64,000 nucleotides of DNA from Lacticaseibacillus hegangensis (lineage in GTDB: Bacteria; Bacillota; Bacilli; Lactobacillales; Lactobacillaceae), in NCBI RefSeq assembly GCF_003946465.1, contig NZ_RHOL01000012.1, forward strand, positions 1 to 64,000. Reading direction: 5' to 3'. Below are positions 24,751 to 33,487 of this stretch, in pieces (position 1 is the first letter of the stretch; every line of letters begins with the position of its first letter). The translations under genes and the position numbers were made by a program. The notes under the pieces were generated by a model, which worked only from the letters and a program-made list of their open reading frames with translations, was not told where the DNA came from and did no database searches.

Positions 24751-26256
24751 AAAGCCTACCTTCCGTTGAAGGTAGACTTCATTAAGGAACCAGATATTGT
24801 TGTGGTAGAAAATTTGTCTAACTTTTCTATGGCACTTCAGCGCTGGGTGAGCTTAGGCGGCATTGTGATCGCACTGATCCTACTGATTATCGGCGTTTTC
24901 GCGCTGCGAGCCCACCAGCGGCAGAACGATGCCGGCAAGCAGGTGACCCAGGCAATCAGCAAAAGCGTGGACTTGGATCGCAAAATCAACGACCACTGGG
25001 CACAACCGAACGTCTATATCACCGCCAACACGACAAGCCACCAGGTGACGGCGCTGACCGCTCAGTCGGCCGCGCTGACTAGGCAAGTCGCGCCGTATCG
25101 GAAAAACGCGCGCCGCGCCGTCGCCAACCAGCTCAAACAGTTCGACGCTGCGGCCGCTAAGCGCAAGCACGCGCTCAAGCTGCTTCGCCGGGCCACCCAG
25201 GCCACTGAACGGGTCAATGCCTTGACCAAGCCCAAGGCACTGCAGGGCAAGCAGGTCAACTCAAAGGCGTTGATCAAAGCCGGCACCAACCAGGCCAAAA
25301 TCGCCAAGGCGACTGAAACCATCGCCACCAGCAGCGCCATCCTCAAGCACACCCTGACCCGGGTGCTGGCGACCTGCACGGCTCAGCTGAAGGAGCGCAC
25401 GGCGCTGGTCGCCGCCACGGCTAAAATCGCCAGCGCGGGTAAGCTGAAAGCCAACCCAAATTACGAGGATCTGGCCGCTTACCTGACCTTTATCAAGCAG
25501 ATGAAGTACCCAGGCCTGGCCGAACAACAGAAAAAGCTGACCGCGGCGGCCACCAAGGCGCTGGCCAGCATGAACATCAAAGGCATTTCTGAAGCAGAGC
25601 TCCAGCGGCGAATCTTCTACGTTTACAGCGACGGCAAAGCCGCGGACGCCGCCTACATCGACACCGCCAACGGCATGACCGGATTCAGCGGCGACACCTA
25701 CACCGCCGACATCTGGGGCAATTACGTCGACGCCGCGGGTCCTTCAAGTCACGAACTGGCGACCATCAGCGTCGCCCTGAACGGCGACTACACCATGACA
25801 CACGATGCGACCACGGTGAAAACCGGCAACCTGCTCAAGGACGTCTCCGCCGCTCAGCTCAAAACCGTGCGTGCCGATGTGACCAAAGGCAAGGAGCCAA
25901 AGGAGAAGGCGCTGACCGATGTCTTCCCCACTGCTCAAAACTTTTATGACTGGGCAATGGGCGAACTAGATCCCGGCGACCCGGACTTAGAGGACCAGAC
26001 AACTGACACCACTGCAGAATTTTCACTCGCTGATGGCGATGACAGCCAAGACAAATCCGTTGCTGCACAGTATGATATTTTATTCGGCTATCAGAACGAT
26101 TCTGATCCCGATACACTTGAGTTTGGCCACGTCGGGCGAGTTGTTCTCGCCAAGGACGGGACCGTATATTCTGGTCTGATGTCGGGCGTGCTGAGCGAAG
26201 ATCCGGCCCTCACCGCCAGCGTCATGGCCATGCGTTACTCAGACTAGGGACAATCG

Positions 26257-26300
26257 AAAAGGGTCGAACCGCCCGCATTCAGCGCCGGTTCGACCCTTTT
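26257..26300 (+). terminator. Terminator after the IS-split gene
   Basis: A perfect 15-bp stem AAAAGGGTCGAACCG / CGGTTCGACCCTTTT encloses a 14-base loop. Confidence 0.85.
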
Positions 26301-26331
26301 GGGTGTTCCAAGCTGTGTCCGTGCCCCAATC

Positions 26332-26354
26332 AAAAAAGCGGCACACGGCCGCTT
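26332..26354 (-). terminator. Terminator of the glycoasparagine/PTS operon
   Basis: On the minus strand, AAGCGGC / GCCGCTT arms (with a G-rich loop) are followed by six T, 23 bases after the EIIA stop. Confidence 0.85.
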
Positions 26355-26376
26355 CAGTGCATGAACGCAATGATTT

Positions 26377-26688
26377 TTACTTCTTGAGCGCGATGGCTTT
26401 GATGATCCGCTCGCCCAGTTCGATTTCCGTGTTGGCGGCCATGAACTGATCCTGTGCGTGGATCAGGAGGATCGACTTTTGAATCATCTTCCCGTTCATT
26501 TCCTGGGTCATCAGCGAAGTCTGAATATTGTGCGCGCCGTTGAGTTGTTCCTTGGCGTCCGCAATCTTCTTCGTGGCGCCGTCGTTGTCGCCGGCAAGAG
26601 CGGCGTCAATCGCCTCAAGCGCGGTCGACTTGGCATTACCAGCTGATAAAATAATCTGCATTGCAGTTTGTGCGACATCTTCATCCAA
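26377..26688 (-). CDS. PTS lactose/cellobiose-type EIIA
   Basis: A 103-aa all-helical EIIA of the lac/cel family. The phosphorylated His is in the conserved LIHAQDQFM (about residue 76), and the N-terminal AMQIILSAGNAKSTALEAI matches the family. The start is a TTG at 26688 with AGAAGG 9 bases upstream; homologues begin at this point. It hands phosphate from HPr to an EIIB, which is not encoded beside it. It lies 173 bases after the EIIC and has its own promoter (26734-26762). Last gene of the operon. Confidence 0.9.
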   Translation of the reverse strand: MDEDVAQTAMQIILSAGNAKSTALEAIDAALAGDNDGATKKIADAKEQLNGAHNIQTSLMTQEMNGKMIQKSILLIHAQDQFMAANTEIELGERIIKAIALKK

Positions 26689-26733
26689 TCTAATATACCT
26701 TCTTCGTCTAAGTTGATTTTGTAACCACTTTCA

Positions 26734-26762
26734 GTATGTTGTTGAAAGCGCCGTCTGTCAAG
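26734..26762 (-). promoter_or_regulatory. Internal promoter for EIIA
   Basis: On the minus strand, TTGACA and CATACT are 17 bases apart, in the gap between the EIIC and EIIA genes. A GGTATAT sequence (26694-26700, minus) between promoter and start resembles the operator in front of the operon. Confidence 0.55.
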
Positions 26763-26861
26763 GCGTTTCGTGACGTGCAAAAAACAGTGCACAAGCGACA
26801 GAACAAAAATGCAGCCCCACCGCCAGCGGCAGCGCCACATTTTTCACAAGCAATCAGTTGG

Positions 26862-28175
26862 TTAAACCTCGCTAAAATCGATATCGAGGTCTTTCTTCGC
26901 AGCGGCTTGTTCCTCGCCGAGATACTGCTTATCGAGCATTTTGACAAATGGGTAGTAAATCAGGATTCCCAAAATCAACTCGAACAGCTGCAGCACCGAC
27001 GCGGTCCAGGACCCAGTCGCCAGCCACCCGGAGATGATCGGCGGCGTGGTCCATGGCAGCAGCACGCCGTTCGTGCGCGGCACCCAGCCGGCGGTCATGA
27101 CCAGGCCGGAAATCAAGGTGTTGAGCACGGGCACGGTGATGAACGGAATCGCGATGATCGGGTTCAAAACTACTGGCAGGCCGAAGATGATCGGCTCGTT
27201 GATGCCGAAGATCCCAGGCAGAATCGCCAACTTGCCCAGCTCGCGAATCCGCTTGGACTTGCAGACCGCAAACATGACGATCAAAAGCGACAACGTGGAC
27301 CCACCGCCACCGTATGTGGTGAAGATATCAATGAATGGCTGCGTGTAAATGTGCGGCAGCGGCAGGTGGTTCTGGAACGCCTTCAGGTTGTCCTGCGTCA
27401 GGACGAAGAAAATCGGTGACCACACCGAGTTGGTGATGGTCGGCCCGTTGATCCCGAAGCACCACAGCAAGGACGCCAGGAAGTTGTACAGCAGCACTGA
27501 TGGCAGCGAGTTGCCGACGTGCTTCAGCGGCGATTGCAGCATCGTATAAATGAAGTTATACGCCGTTTCGAATGAGGTCAGAGAAAACAGTACGCGCACC
27601 AGGAAGAACGCGAGAATGACGAACGCCGATGGCACCAGGGCGTCAAAGGATTGCGACACGGCCGGCGGCACCCCATCGGGCATCTTGATGGTCCAGTGGC
27701 GCCGCACCACGAAGCGATAAATCTCGACCGAGAAAATCGCGATGAAGATCCCCAGGAAAATCCCGTTGGGGCCAACGTACATGGTCTGAACCGCAGACAC
27801 TGCAGTCTTGCCCACATTGAAGCTGGTCGGCGTCAGAATCAGGAAGCTGACCAGGGCGACAATGGCCGCGTGGATAGCTTCCAACCCGCGGTTTTTCCCG
27901 TAAGCATACCCGATACCGATGGTCGACAGGATCCCGGTGAAGCTGAACACGGAATTAGAAACGGCGCTGAACCACTCCATCCAGTGCGGGCCGAGGATCC
28001 CGGTCCAGAAATTCTCCCAGCCGGGGATCGGGAAGTTGCCGATCAACAGGAAAATCGAGGTGACAATGATCAGCGGCGTGATGATCAGAAAGCCGTCACG
28101 CAGCGATCTGAGCACCACGTTATTGCCGAGCTTGGTGGCAACAGGCATCAAGACCGACTCAAATTTCTTTTGCAT
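26862..28175 (-). CDS. PTS EIIC permease, lactose/cellobiose family
   Basis: A 437-aa membrane permease (about ten hydrophobic segments). The family hallmark FGINEPIIFGLPVVLNP and KMPDGVPPAV are clear, and the N-terminus FESVLMPVATKLG is typical. It would take up and, with EIIA and an EIIB from elsewhere, phosphorylate its sugar. The neighbours (glycosylasparaginase, PepV, aspartate decarboxylase) suggest a GlcNAc-type glycoamino acid or chitobiose-like substrate rather than cellobiose. Only 21 bases separate it from the GrdB-like gene. Confidence 0.9.
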   Translation of the reverse strand: MQKKFESVLMPVATKLGNNVVLRSLRDGFLIITPLIIVTSIFLLIGNFPIPGWENFWTGILGPHWMEWFSAVSNSVFSFTGILSTIGIGYAYGKNRGLEAIHAAIVALVSFLILTPTSFNVGKTAVSAVQTMYVGPNGIFLGIFIAIFSVEIYRFVVRRHWTIKMPDGVPPAVSQSFDALVPSAFVILAFFLVRVLFSLTSFETAYNFIYTMLQSPLKHVGNSLPSVLLYNFLASLLWCFGINGPTITNSVWSPIFFVLTQDNLKAFQNHLPLPHIYTQPFIDIFTTYGGGGSTLSLLIVMFAVCKSKRIRELGKLAILPGIFGINEPIIFGLPVVLNPIIAIPFITVPVLNTLISGLVMTAGWVPRTNGVLLPWTTPPIISGWLATGSWTASVLQLFELILGILIYYPFVKMLDKQYLGEEQAAAKKDLDIDFSEV

Positions 28176-28196
28176 AGCGTTCCCCTCCTTTGAGTG

Positions 28197-28721
28197 TTAG
28201 TAACAGTAACTTGATTTAAAGGCGCCGAGATCTTCCCCCTTGGCGAGCAAAGCAGCGCCTTCCGCCAGGTGATCAACGGCGTCGGACAAGCCGGTGCCGC
28301 CCTTCTTCGGCGCGCGCACGATTGTCAGCTGGTCCTTGTACTGCGCGATCAGGTCCGCGTTTTTCTCCTCGGCAATCGCCGCGATGGCCGGGATCTTGGT
28401 TTGGGTCTGGAACGCCGTCGCCACCTCACAGGCCATTTGCGCAAATTCCGGGTAGTCGTAGGTCGGCCCGATCACGACCACATCGGCCCCCATTTTCTCG
28501 GCCATCTTGGTGAACTTGCGCTGCACCAGTTCGCGGTTTTCGGCGTAATAGTCCGTCCCACAGTAAAAAGTGCCCAGCAGCTCGCCGTCATTTTTCGCAA
28601 GGGCCTTCTCAGTCGTGTCGGCCGACCCCATGGCCACGCGCTGGCCGCCAAGCGGTGTGTCCGCGCGCTCTTTGCCGCCAAGTCCCGCCTGCATCTGATC
28701 CAAAATAATAATTGCTTTCAT
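28197..28721 (-). CDS. Short GrdB-like protein (glycine/betaine reductase B family)
   Basis: A 174-aa protein resembling the N-terminal part of the selenoprotein B subunit of glycine/sarcosine/betaine reductase: DQMQAGLGGKERADTP (cf. GGEDKAD), GTFYCGTDYYAENRE (cf. ICGDNYFNEN), and ADVVVIGPTYDYPEFAQMACEVA (cf. AGPAFNAGRYGVACG). The C-terminal selenocysteine region of the full subunit (about 430 aa) is missing, so it cannot be a reductase by that mechanism. AAGGGGGG lies 7 bases before the ATG at 28721. It sits between the glycosylasparaginase and the PTS permease; its role is unknown. Confidence 0.6.
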   Translation of the reverse strand: MKAIIILDQMQAGLGGKERADTPLGGQRVAMGSADTTEKALAKNDGELLGTFYCGTDYYAENRELVQRKFTKMAEKMGADVVVIGPTYDYPEFAQMACEVATAFQTQTKIPAIAAIAEEKNADLIAQYKDQLTIVRAPKKGGTGLSDAVDHLAEGAALLAKGEDLGAFKSSYCY

Positions 28722-28765
28722 GGTTATTCCCCCCTTCACCTAGTGAACTAACTGCTAACTTAAGT

Positions 28766-29719
28766 TTACTCAATTGGTGCGTGGATCCGCTTCTCGTACG
28801 CATCGAGCCATTCCTGGGTGACCGGTTCGATGACGGTGGTGTGATCCGGGCCCGGGTTCGCCATCAGGATCCGAGCCGGCTCATCGGCCGTCGCGACACT
28901 GAACGTGAACTCCACGTTGGTGGCCGTGCCCCACTCGCCCTGGTTGTTCATCGCAACCAGTGAAAATTCGCCGGCCTTGCCGTAGCGCTTCTTCAACTTT
29001 TCGATGAACGGGTAAACGGCGTGGTCGCATGCGTCCTGCGGCGTTTCGCCTTCGCCCATGCGGCGGACGATTTCGTAGGACAGCACACCCTTCATGATGT
29101 CCTCGCCCAGACCGGTCGCCGCGGCGCCGCCGATGGTCGAATCCACGTAATAGCCGGAGCCAGACAGCGGTGAATCGCCGACGCGGCCGGCCTTTTTCAT
29201 GAACAGACCGGACGTCGAGGTGCCGGCGGCCATGGAGCCGCTGGTGGCCAGGGTGATCGCACCGACGGTATCGTGACCGTCGTACGGCTTGTCCGTGGCC
29301 TGCAGCTCTTTGAGCCGCTTTTGCCAGCGGGCCTTGGCGCGATCCGTCAGCATGTTGGTCATTTCAAACCCGTTTTTCATGGCGAACTTGGTCGCGCCTT
29401 CGCCGACGCGGAAGCTGTTGTAGTGCTGGTGGCTAAGCGCCCGCGCCACGGAAACGGCGTGCTTGACGTTTTGAATGCCGCCAACTGCGCCTTGTGCCAG
29501 CGTGTCGCCGTCCATGAAGGCCGCGTCCATTTCGACCACGCCTTCCTCGTTCGGCAGCCCGCCGTAACCGACGGATTTATAGAACGGAAACGCCTCGACC
29601 TCGTTGATCAAGGTCTCGACCGCATCCCCCGCGCTGCCGTTTTCAGCTAACAACTTGCTGGCCTTCACGACGCCTTCGTGCGCCATGCGCCAGGTGGCAA
29701 TTGTGCCCCATTTGCTCAT
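28766..29719 (-). CDS. N4-(beta-N-acetylglucosaminyl)-L-asparaginase
   Basis: A 317-aa Ntn-hydrolase that splits the bond between GlcNAc and Asn, releasing aspartate and the glycosylamine, which decays to GlcNAc and ammonia. The proenzyme is cut by itself before the catalytic Thr in GHDTVGAITL (about residue 152); downstream GRVGDSPLSGSGYY (Arg and Asp bind the substrate carboxyl and amino groups) and GGAAATGLGED are conserved. It corresponds to AsnA2 of the L. casei alf-2 operon, and here too it lies directly after pepV. With PTS uptake the substrate would be the 6-phosphorylated glycoamino acid. Confidence 0.9.
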   Translation of the reverse strand: MSKWGTIATWRMAHEGVVKASKLLAENGSAGDAVETLINEVEAFPFYKSVGYGGLPNEEGVVEMDAAFMDGDTLAQGAVGGIQNVKHAVSVARALSHQHYNSFRVGEGATKFAMKNGFEMTNMLTDRAKARWQKRLKELQATDKPYDGHDTVGAITLATSGSMAAGTSTSGLFMKKAGRVGDSPLSGSGYYVDSTIGGAAATGLGEDIMKGVLSYEIVRRMGEGETPQDACDHAVYPFIEKLKKRYGKAGEFSLVAMNNQGEWGTATNVEFTFSVATADEPARILMANPGPDHTTVIEPVTQEWLDAYEKRIHAPIE

Positions 29720-29734
29720 CAGAAAATTCCTCCT

Positions 29735-31048
29735 TTACTGCTGGTTGCCCATTGCGATGATGGCGCTCATGTAAACCGCCATGTTCAGCATCAGGTCCTT
29801 CTCATCCATCCACTCGTCCTGCTTGTGCGCGATCCCTTTTTGCCCGGGAAAACTCGGCCCGTATGCCACGATGTTCGGCATCGCCCGGGCATACGTCGCG
29901 CCGGTGGTGGTCAAAGGCGTGCCATCCAGGCCGGTGACGTCCTCGTAGACCCTGGACAGCTCGGCGATGAACGGGTCGTGCTTGTCGTGCATGACGCCGG
30001 GGATACTGCGAACGACGGTGATCGTGCTGCCTGCCGGCACGGCCTTTTTGAGGCCAGCCGTGACGTCGACTTCGGTGAAGCTGACCGGGTAGCGCATCGC
30101 CACCTCCAGCACCATCGCGTCATCTTGCTTAGTCAGCTTGTACGGCGTGACGATCAGCTTGCCGGAATCAGCGTCTTCAAACGCGATGCCCAGCCCTTCG
30201 CCGTAGTGCTTTTCGTGCAGGGCGTCGACCACCCACTGGAAGTAATCCTTCAGCGGGCCTTGGACCAGGTCGTCGTCAACGGCGTGCTTAGCCAGCCAGG
30301 TGATCGCATTTTCGCCCATTTCCGGGGCGTTGGTCGGCGTGCGCTTGCCCTTGACGGTCAGCGGCTTACCGTTCAGCGCCACGGTCAGCTCGTCGGGCAC
30401 GTGATCCATTGCCTGGTCGCCGACAATGTCGCTGAGCTGGTCGAGCGAGCTGGTCGGCAGTGGCGTTTTGATCTGGTAGTTCACGATGCCACGCTCGCCG
30501 TACACCACCGGCCACTTGCAGTCGGGCGTGAAGCCGAAGCGCGGGGCCTTTTCCTGCTTCAAATACAGTGGGACATCGGCAGACCCGCTTTCCTCGTCCG
30601 AGCCGAAAATCAGGCGGACGGTGCGGTGCAGCTTGACGCCAGCGTCTTTCAGGAGCTTCATGCCGTACAGACTGGCAATGCTGGCGCCTTTGTTGTCGAG
30701 CACGCCGCGGCCAAAGAAGCGGCCGTCCTTTTCGCTCAGCTTGAACGGCGGATATGACCAGCCGTCGCCTGCCGGCACCACGTCCAGGTGGCCGACAATG
30801 CCGACGTAATCGTCATTGTCGTCGCCCCACTGCACGTAGGCCATCGCGTCGTTGACGATCCCAGTCTGAAACCCGTACTGCTGGCCGAGCTTCACAACGG
30901 CTTCCAGCACAGCCCGCGGGCCTTTGCCGAACGGCGCATGCGGCTCGGGTTCACCCTTCACACTTTGAATCTGCATGATTGCATCCAGCGCCTTGAGAAA
31001 CTCATCGCGATGCGCTGCGATCAACTGCTTAATTGTCTCGGTGTCCAT
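29735..31048 (-). CDS. pepV: Dipeptidase PepV (M20 family)
   Basis: A 437-aa M20 metallopeptidase. Metal ligands are visible in GHLDVVPAGDGW, GRGVLDNKG, FGSDEESGSAD (catalytic Glu-Glu) and a C-terminal GIAHKQDEW. PepV hydrolyses dipeptides, including unusual ones, in the cytoplasm. The start is ATG 31048, 6 bases after AAGGAGG. In the alf-2 operon of L. casei a pepV gene occupies the same position between regulator and glycosylasparaginase; there it may trim glycopeptides to the glycoamino acid, and the same is inferred here. Confidence 0.92.
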   Translation of the reverse strand: MDTETIKQLIAAHRDEFLKALDAIMQIQSVKGEPEPHAPFGKGPRAVLEAVVKLGQQYGFQTGIVNDAMAYVQWGDDNDDYVGIVGHLDVVPAGDGWSYPPFKLSEKDGRFFGRGVLDNKGASIASLYGMKLLKDAGVKLHRTVRLIFGSDEESGSADVPLYLKQEKAPRFGFTPDCKWPVVYGERGIVNYQIKTPLPTSSLDQLSDIVGDQAMDHVPDELTVALNGKPLTVKGKRTPTNAPEMGENAITWLAKHAVDDDLVQGPLKDYFQWVVDALHEKHYGEGLGIAFEDADSGKLIVTPYKLTKQDDAMVLEVAMRYPVSFTEVDVTAGLKKAVPAGSTITVVRSIPGVMHDKHDPFIAELSRVYEDVTGLDGTPLTTTGATYARAMPNIVAYGPSFPGQKGIAHKQDEWMDEKDLMLNMAVYMSAIIAMGNQQ

Positions 31049-31099
31049 AGCTACCTCCTTAAAATCTGCGGTTCTGACTCGTCCTCTCGTCACAGCCTG

Positions 31100-31822
31100 T
31101 CAGTGATTCTGCCGCGTCAAAGTGGACTTAAACGAATATTTATCGGCGCGGTAGTACGACGTGTCATAGAAAATCGGCTTGGCGTCGGCTGTGTAGGTGA
31201 CCGAGTTGACCCGGAGCAGCGGATCGCCGAGGTGCACGTGTAGCAGGTCCGCCAGCTCCGAATCGACCAAAATGGCCTCGATTTCCTGATGAGAGTAAGC
31301 AATCGGCACCTCGCGTTCGATCAGGTCGAACAGCGACCCCGTGAAGTCTGACGCCTTGCGGTCCGCAACGTACTCATGACAAATCGCAATTTTTTCGATC
31401 GTCATGGGGTCATCGTCCCAAAACCGTCGCCGCACCAGCAGGTCCACCCGCTGGTCGTGCCGGTTTTCCAGCTGCAGCGCCTGCGTGACGACGGGCGGCA
31501 GGTGTTCAGCCGGCCCGAAGCTTAGGACCTCGGTGCGGCTGACCTTCCCGTAAGCCTTGGCCGCTTCGGTGAAGCCCTGCAGGCCCATGCGCCCACTTTC
31601 GACTTTTTCCGGCGTCGCCATGACATAGGTGCCCTTACCCGGGTCCTTGACCATCACTTGCTGGCGAATCAGCAGGTCGATCGCCTTGCGGACAGTGAGC
31701 CGGCTGACGTCAAATTCCTTGGCCAGGTCGTATTCCGACGGCAAGCGCTGGGCGGTGGAGTACACGCCGCGGCGCACGCGGTCGGCCAGCTGCCCGGCCA
31801 CCTCTTCAAATTTGGTGATCAT
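31100..31822 (-). CDS. GntR/HutC-family regulator, AlfR2-like
   Basis: A 240-aa regulator. The N-terminal winged helix-turn-helix is RLPSEYDLAKEFDVSRLTVRKAIDLL (in part), followed by the GTYV wing. The C-terminal UTRA domain (about 85-235) binds the effector. Its ATG overlaps the asdA stop (ATGA), with AAAGGAGG inside asdA, so it is made together with the decarboxylase. It probably represses the operon by binding the GTATATAC operator over the asdA promoter, with release by a glycoamino acid or its phosphate, by analogy with AlfR2. Confidence 0.9.
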   Translation of the reverse strand: MITKFEEVAGQLADRVRRGVYSTAQRLPSEYDLAKEFDVSRLTVRKAIDLLIRQQVMVKDPGKGTYVMATPEKVESGRMGLQGFTEAAKAYGKVSRTEVLSFGPAEHLPPVVTQALQLENRHDQRVDLLVRRRFWDDDPMTIEKIAICHEYVADRKASDFTGSLFDLIEREVPIAYSHQEIEAILVDSELADLLHVHLGDPLLRVNSVTYTADAKPIFYDTSYYRADKYSFKSTLTRQNH

Positions 31823-33411
31823 GCCAGCGCCTCCTTTTGCCAATCGGCTTGGATCCCATCCATCAGCGTGATCAGCCGAGTGCCGATCTCCTCGTACTGG
31901 CTGGTCGCCAGGTTCGCCAGCGACACCCGCACGGCCCAGGGACTGCTGCCAAAGGCGCTGGTTTTCAGGAGCATGACGTGCTGCTGCTTGGCCAGCGCGA
32001 CTAAGAGCTTGGTCACGGTCCAGCGCTTTTGGACGTACTTGGCAAAAGCGGTGCCGTACCGGGTCGTGATCCACTTCAGCAGGTCGATGTCGCAGTAGTA
32101 CGCCGTGTCCAGCGCAGGCAGCGGCTGGGCCAGGCCCATCACCGCCAGCAGCTGTTTTTCGCGAGTGCGGCAGATGTTGATCACCTCACGCTTGTAGGCC
32201 TGGCCTTCCGTGGCCATGCCGTATAGGGCGAACAGCGCACTCATCACTTGCTGCGGCCCGGAAAGTCCGGCCGCGTGATTCAGCGCAATGTCCCGCGAAT
32301 CGGCGACCAGCCGGTCGATGAAGCCCAGATCATCGGGATCGGTCGTGACCGAGGCGTAGCGCGCATCAACGCGCGTTTTCACGTCGCTGGGGAGTTTGGC
32401 GATCAGCTCATCGAAAATATTGTCCTTGGCCACGGCCAGTGCGCCCACGCGCCAGCCGGTCGCGCCGAAGTACTTGGAAAAGGAATACAGCAGCGCCGTG
32501 TTGTGCGGCAGTGCGGCGAAGACGGACAGGAACTGCGGTACAAACGTCCCGTAAACGTCGTCGCTGAGGATCATCAAATCCGGCCGCGGTCCAGCCACCA
32601 GCTGCTGCAGGGTTTTCAGCGTGGCCGGCGCCAAGGCGTTGGCGGTCGGGTTGCTGGGATTGACGATGAACGCTGCCTTGACCCGCGGGTCGCGCAGCTT
32701 GGCCAGTTCCTCATCGGCGTACCAGTAGCTGGTGCGCCCGCCGGCTTCCTGCACCTGGTGGGCGCGGATCTTCACCACGTCAAAATGGTAGTGCGGGAGC
32801 TTGGGCAGCTCCAGGTACGGCGCAAACGTCGGCAGAAACAGCGCGATCCGGTCGCCGGCGTCCAGCAGCCCGGTGTGCATCAGGGTGTCAAACAGGTAAC
32901 AGATGCCGGCCGTTCCGCCTTCGGTGGGAAACACGTCGAAGGCCAGCGGCCGGCTTTGAAACAGCTCGCGGCTCAGGTACGCCTTCAGCGGCTGCTCCGC
33001 CACCGGCAGGCACCGTACGGGCGCGGGGTAATTGTCGCCGATGATCGCGTCGCAGGCCTGGGTGAGCCAGACGGCAAAGGGCTCGCCCAGCTGATCTTCA
33101 GGTGCTTCACTCACAGTTTTCAAAAAAGTGGCACCCGGGCCGGCATGCGCCGCCAAAAAGGTGGCGAACCGCGCCGCCCGCTGCGCGCTGGGCTGAATCT
33201 GCCGCGCGGTCAGCTGCGGCGTACTGCGCAGGGTCTCCTGCACGGCAAACTGCCCAAGCAGGAAAAACGCGTCGCGCGGCGTCGGCGCCGTCCAGTTGGG
33301 ATTGCCGCGGCCCGCGTTCAGCAGCGGCAGCCCTTGGTGCGGGTCGATCTGCCGCTCCAGGTACAAACTCAGTTCAAATGGGGACAAGGTTTCTAGTTCT
33401 GACTCGGCCAA
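31819..33411 (-). CDS. asdA: Aspartate 4-decarboxylase
   Basis: A 530-aa PLP enzyme of the class I aminotransferase fold that converts L-aspartate to L-alanine and CO2. The cofactor lysine is in YSFSKYFGATGWRVG; NPSNPTANAL and LSDDVYGTF bind PLP. Length and sequence fit bacterial Asd. The start is a TTG at 33411 preceded by GAGGTGAG. It is the first gene of the operon, like asdA in the L. casei alf-2 cluster, and would dispose of aspartate released by the glycosylasparaginase. If an aspartate/alanine antiporter exists, decarboxylation could also conserve energy. Confidence 0.92.
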   Translation of the reverse strand: MAESELETLSPFELSLYLERQIDPHQGLPLLNAGRGNPNWTAPTPRDAFFLLGQFAVQETLRSTPQLTARQIQPSAQRAARFATFLAAHAGPGATFLKTVSEAPEDQLGEPFAVWLTQACDAIIGDNYPAPVRCLPVAEQPLKAYLSRELFQSRPLAFDVFPTEGGTAGICYLFDTLMHTGLLDAGDRIALFLPTFAPYLELPKLPHYHFDVVKIRAHQVQEAGGRTSYWYADEELAKLRDPRVKAAFIVNPSNPTANALAPATLKTLQQLVAGPRPDLMILSDDVYGTFVPQFLSVFAALPHNTALLYSFSKYFGATGWRVGALAVAKDNIFDELIAKLPSDVKTRVDARYASVTTDPDDLGFIDRLVADSRDIALNHAAGLSGPQQVMSALFALYGMATEGQAYKREVINICRTREKQLLAVMGLAQPLPALDTAYYCDIDLLKWITTRYGTAFAKYVQKRWTVTKLLVALAKQQHVMLLKTSAFGSSPWAVRVSLANLATSQYEEIGTRLITLMDGIQADWQKEALA

Positions 33412-33452
33412 CCTTGCTCACCTCGCTTCACCAGATTTTAGGATAATCTCTA

Positions 33453-33487
33453 TGGTATATACTAGCCGCTACAGAAAGCGATGACAA
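33453..33487 (-). promoter_or_regulatory. Operon promoter with GntR/HutC-type operator
   Basis: On the minus strand, -35 TTGTCA and -10 TAGTAT are 17 bases apart. TAGTATATACCA (33453-33464) overlaps the -10 and contains GTATATAC, a match to the GTnTAnAC consensus of HutC-type GntR regulators. Confidence 0.65.

Larger units (their letters stand above)
23273..24839 (+). mobile_element. IS3-family (IS150-like) insertion sequence
   Basis: 1567 bp bounded by 27-bp imperfect inverted repeats (23273-23299 and 24813-24839, 23 of 27 matching; both ends TGAAGTGCC, inner TTAGACAAA) and a 3-bp target duplication GCG (23270-23272 and 24840-24842). It encodes OrfA and OrfB. Base composition is clearly more AT-rich than the host genes around it. 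Both frames, the ends and the target duplication are intact, so the insertion looks recent and the element may still move. Confidence 0.93.
23238..26247 (+). pseudogene. Membrane-anchored extracytoplasmic protein, split by the IS element
   Basis: The native gene starts at 23238 (GGAGGGG 6 bases upstream) and reads MMKWQKMSAKAR, then is broken by the IS. After removal of the IS and one GCG copy, the frame continues without change at 24843 (WVSLGGIVIALILL...), giving a 479-aa protein. It has one N-terminal membrane helix (about 14-34), then a long Lys/Ala-rich helical outer region (about 40-270) and an acidic C-terminal domain. I do not recognise the family. In the present state the body is open from a TTG at 24766 inside the IS end, without a ribosome site, so expression is doubtful. 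Confidence 0.85.

Noticed and set aside
32248-33396. 382-codon open plus frame opposite asdA
   Set aside because: Antisense shadow of the aspartate decarboxylase gene.
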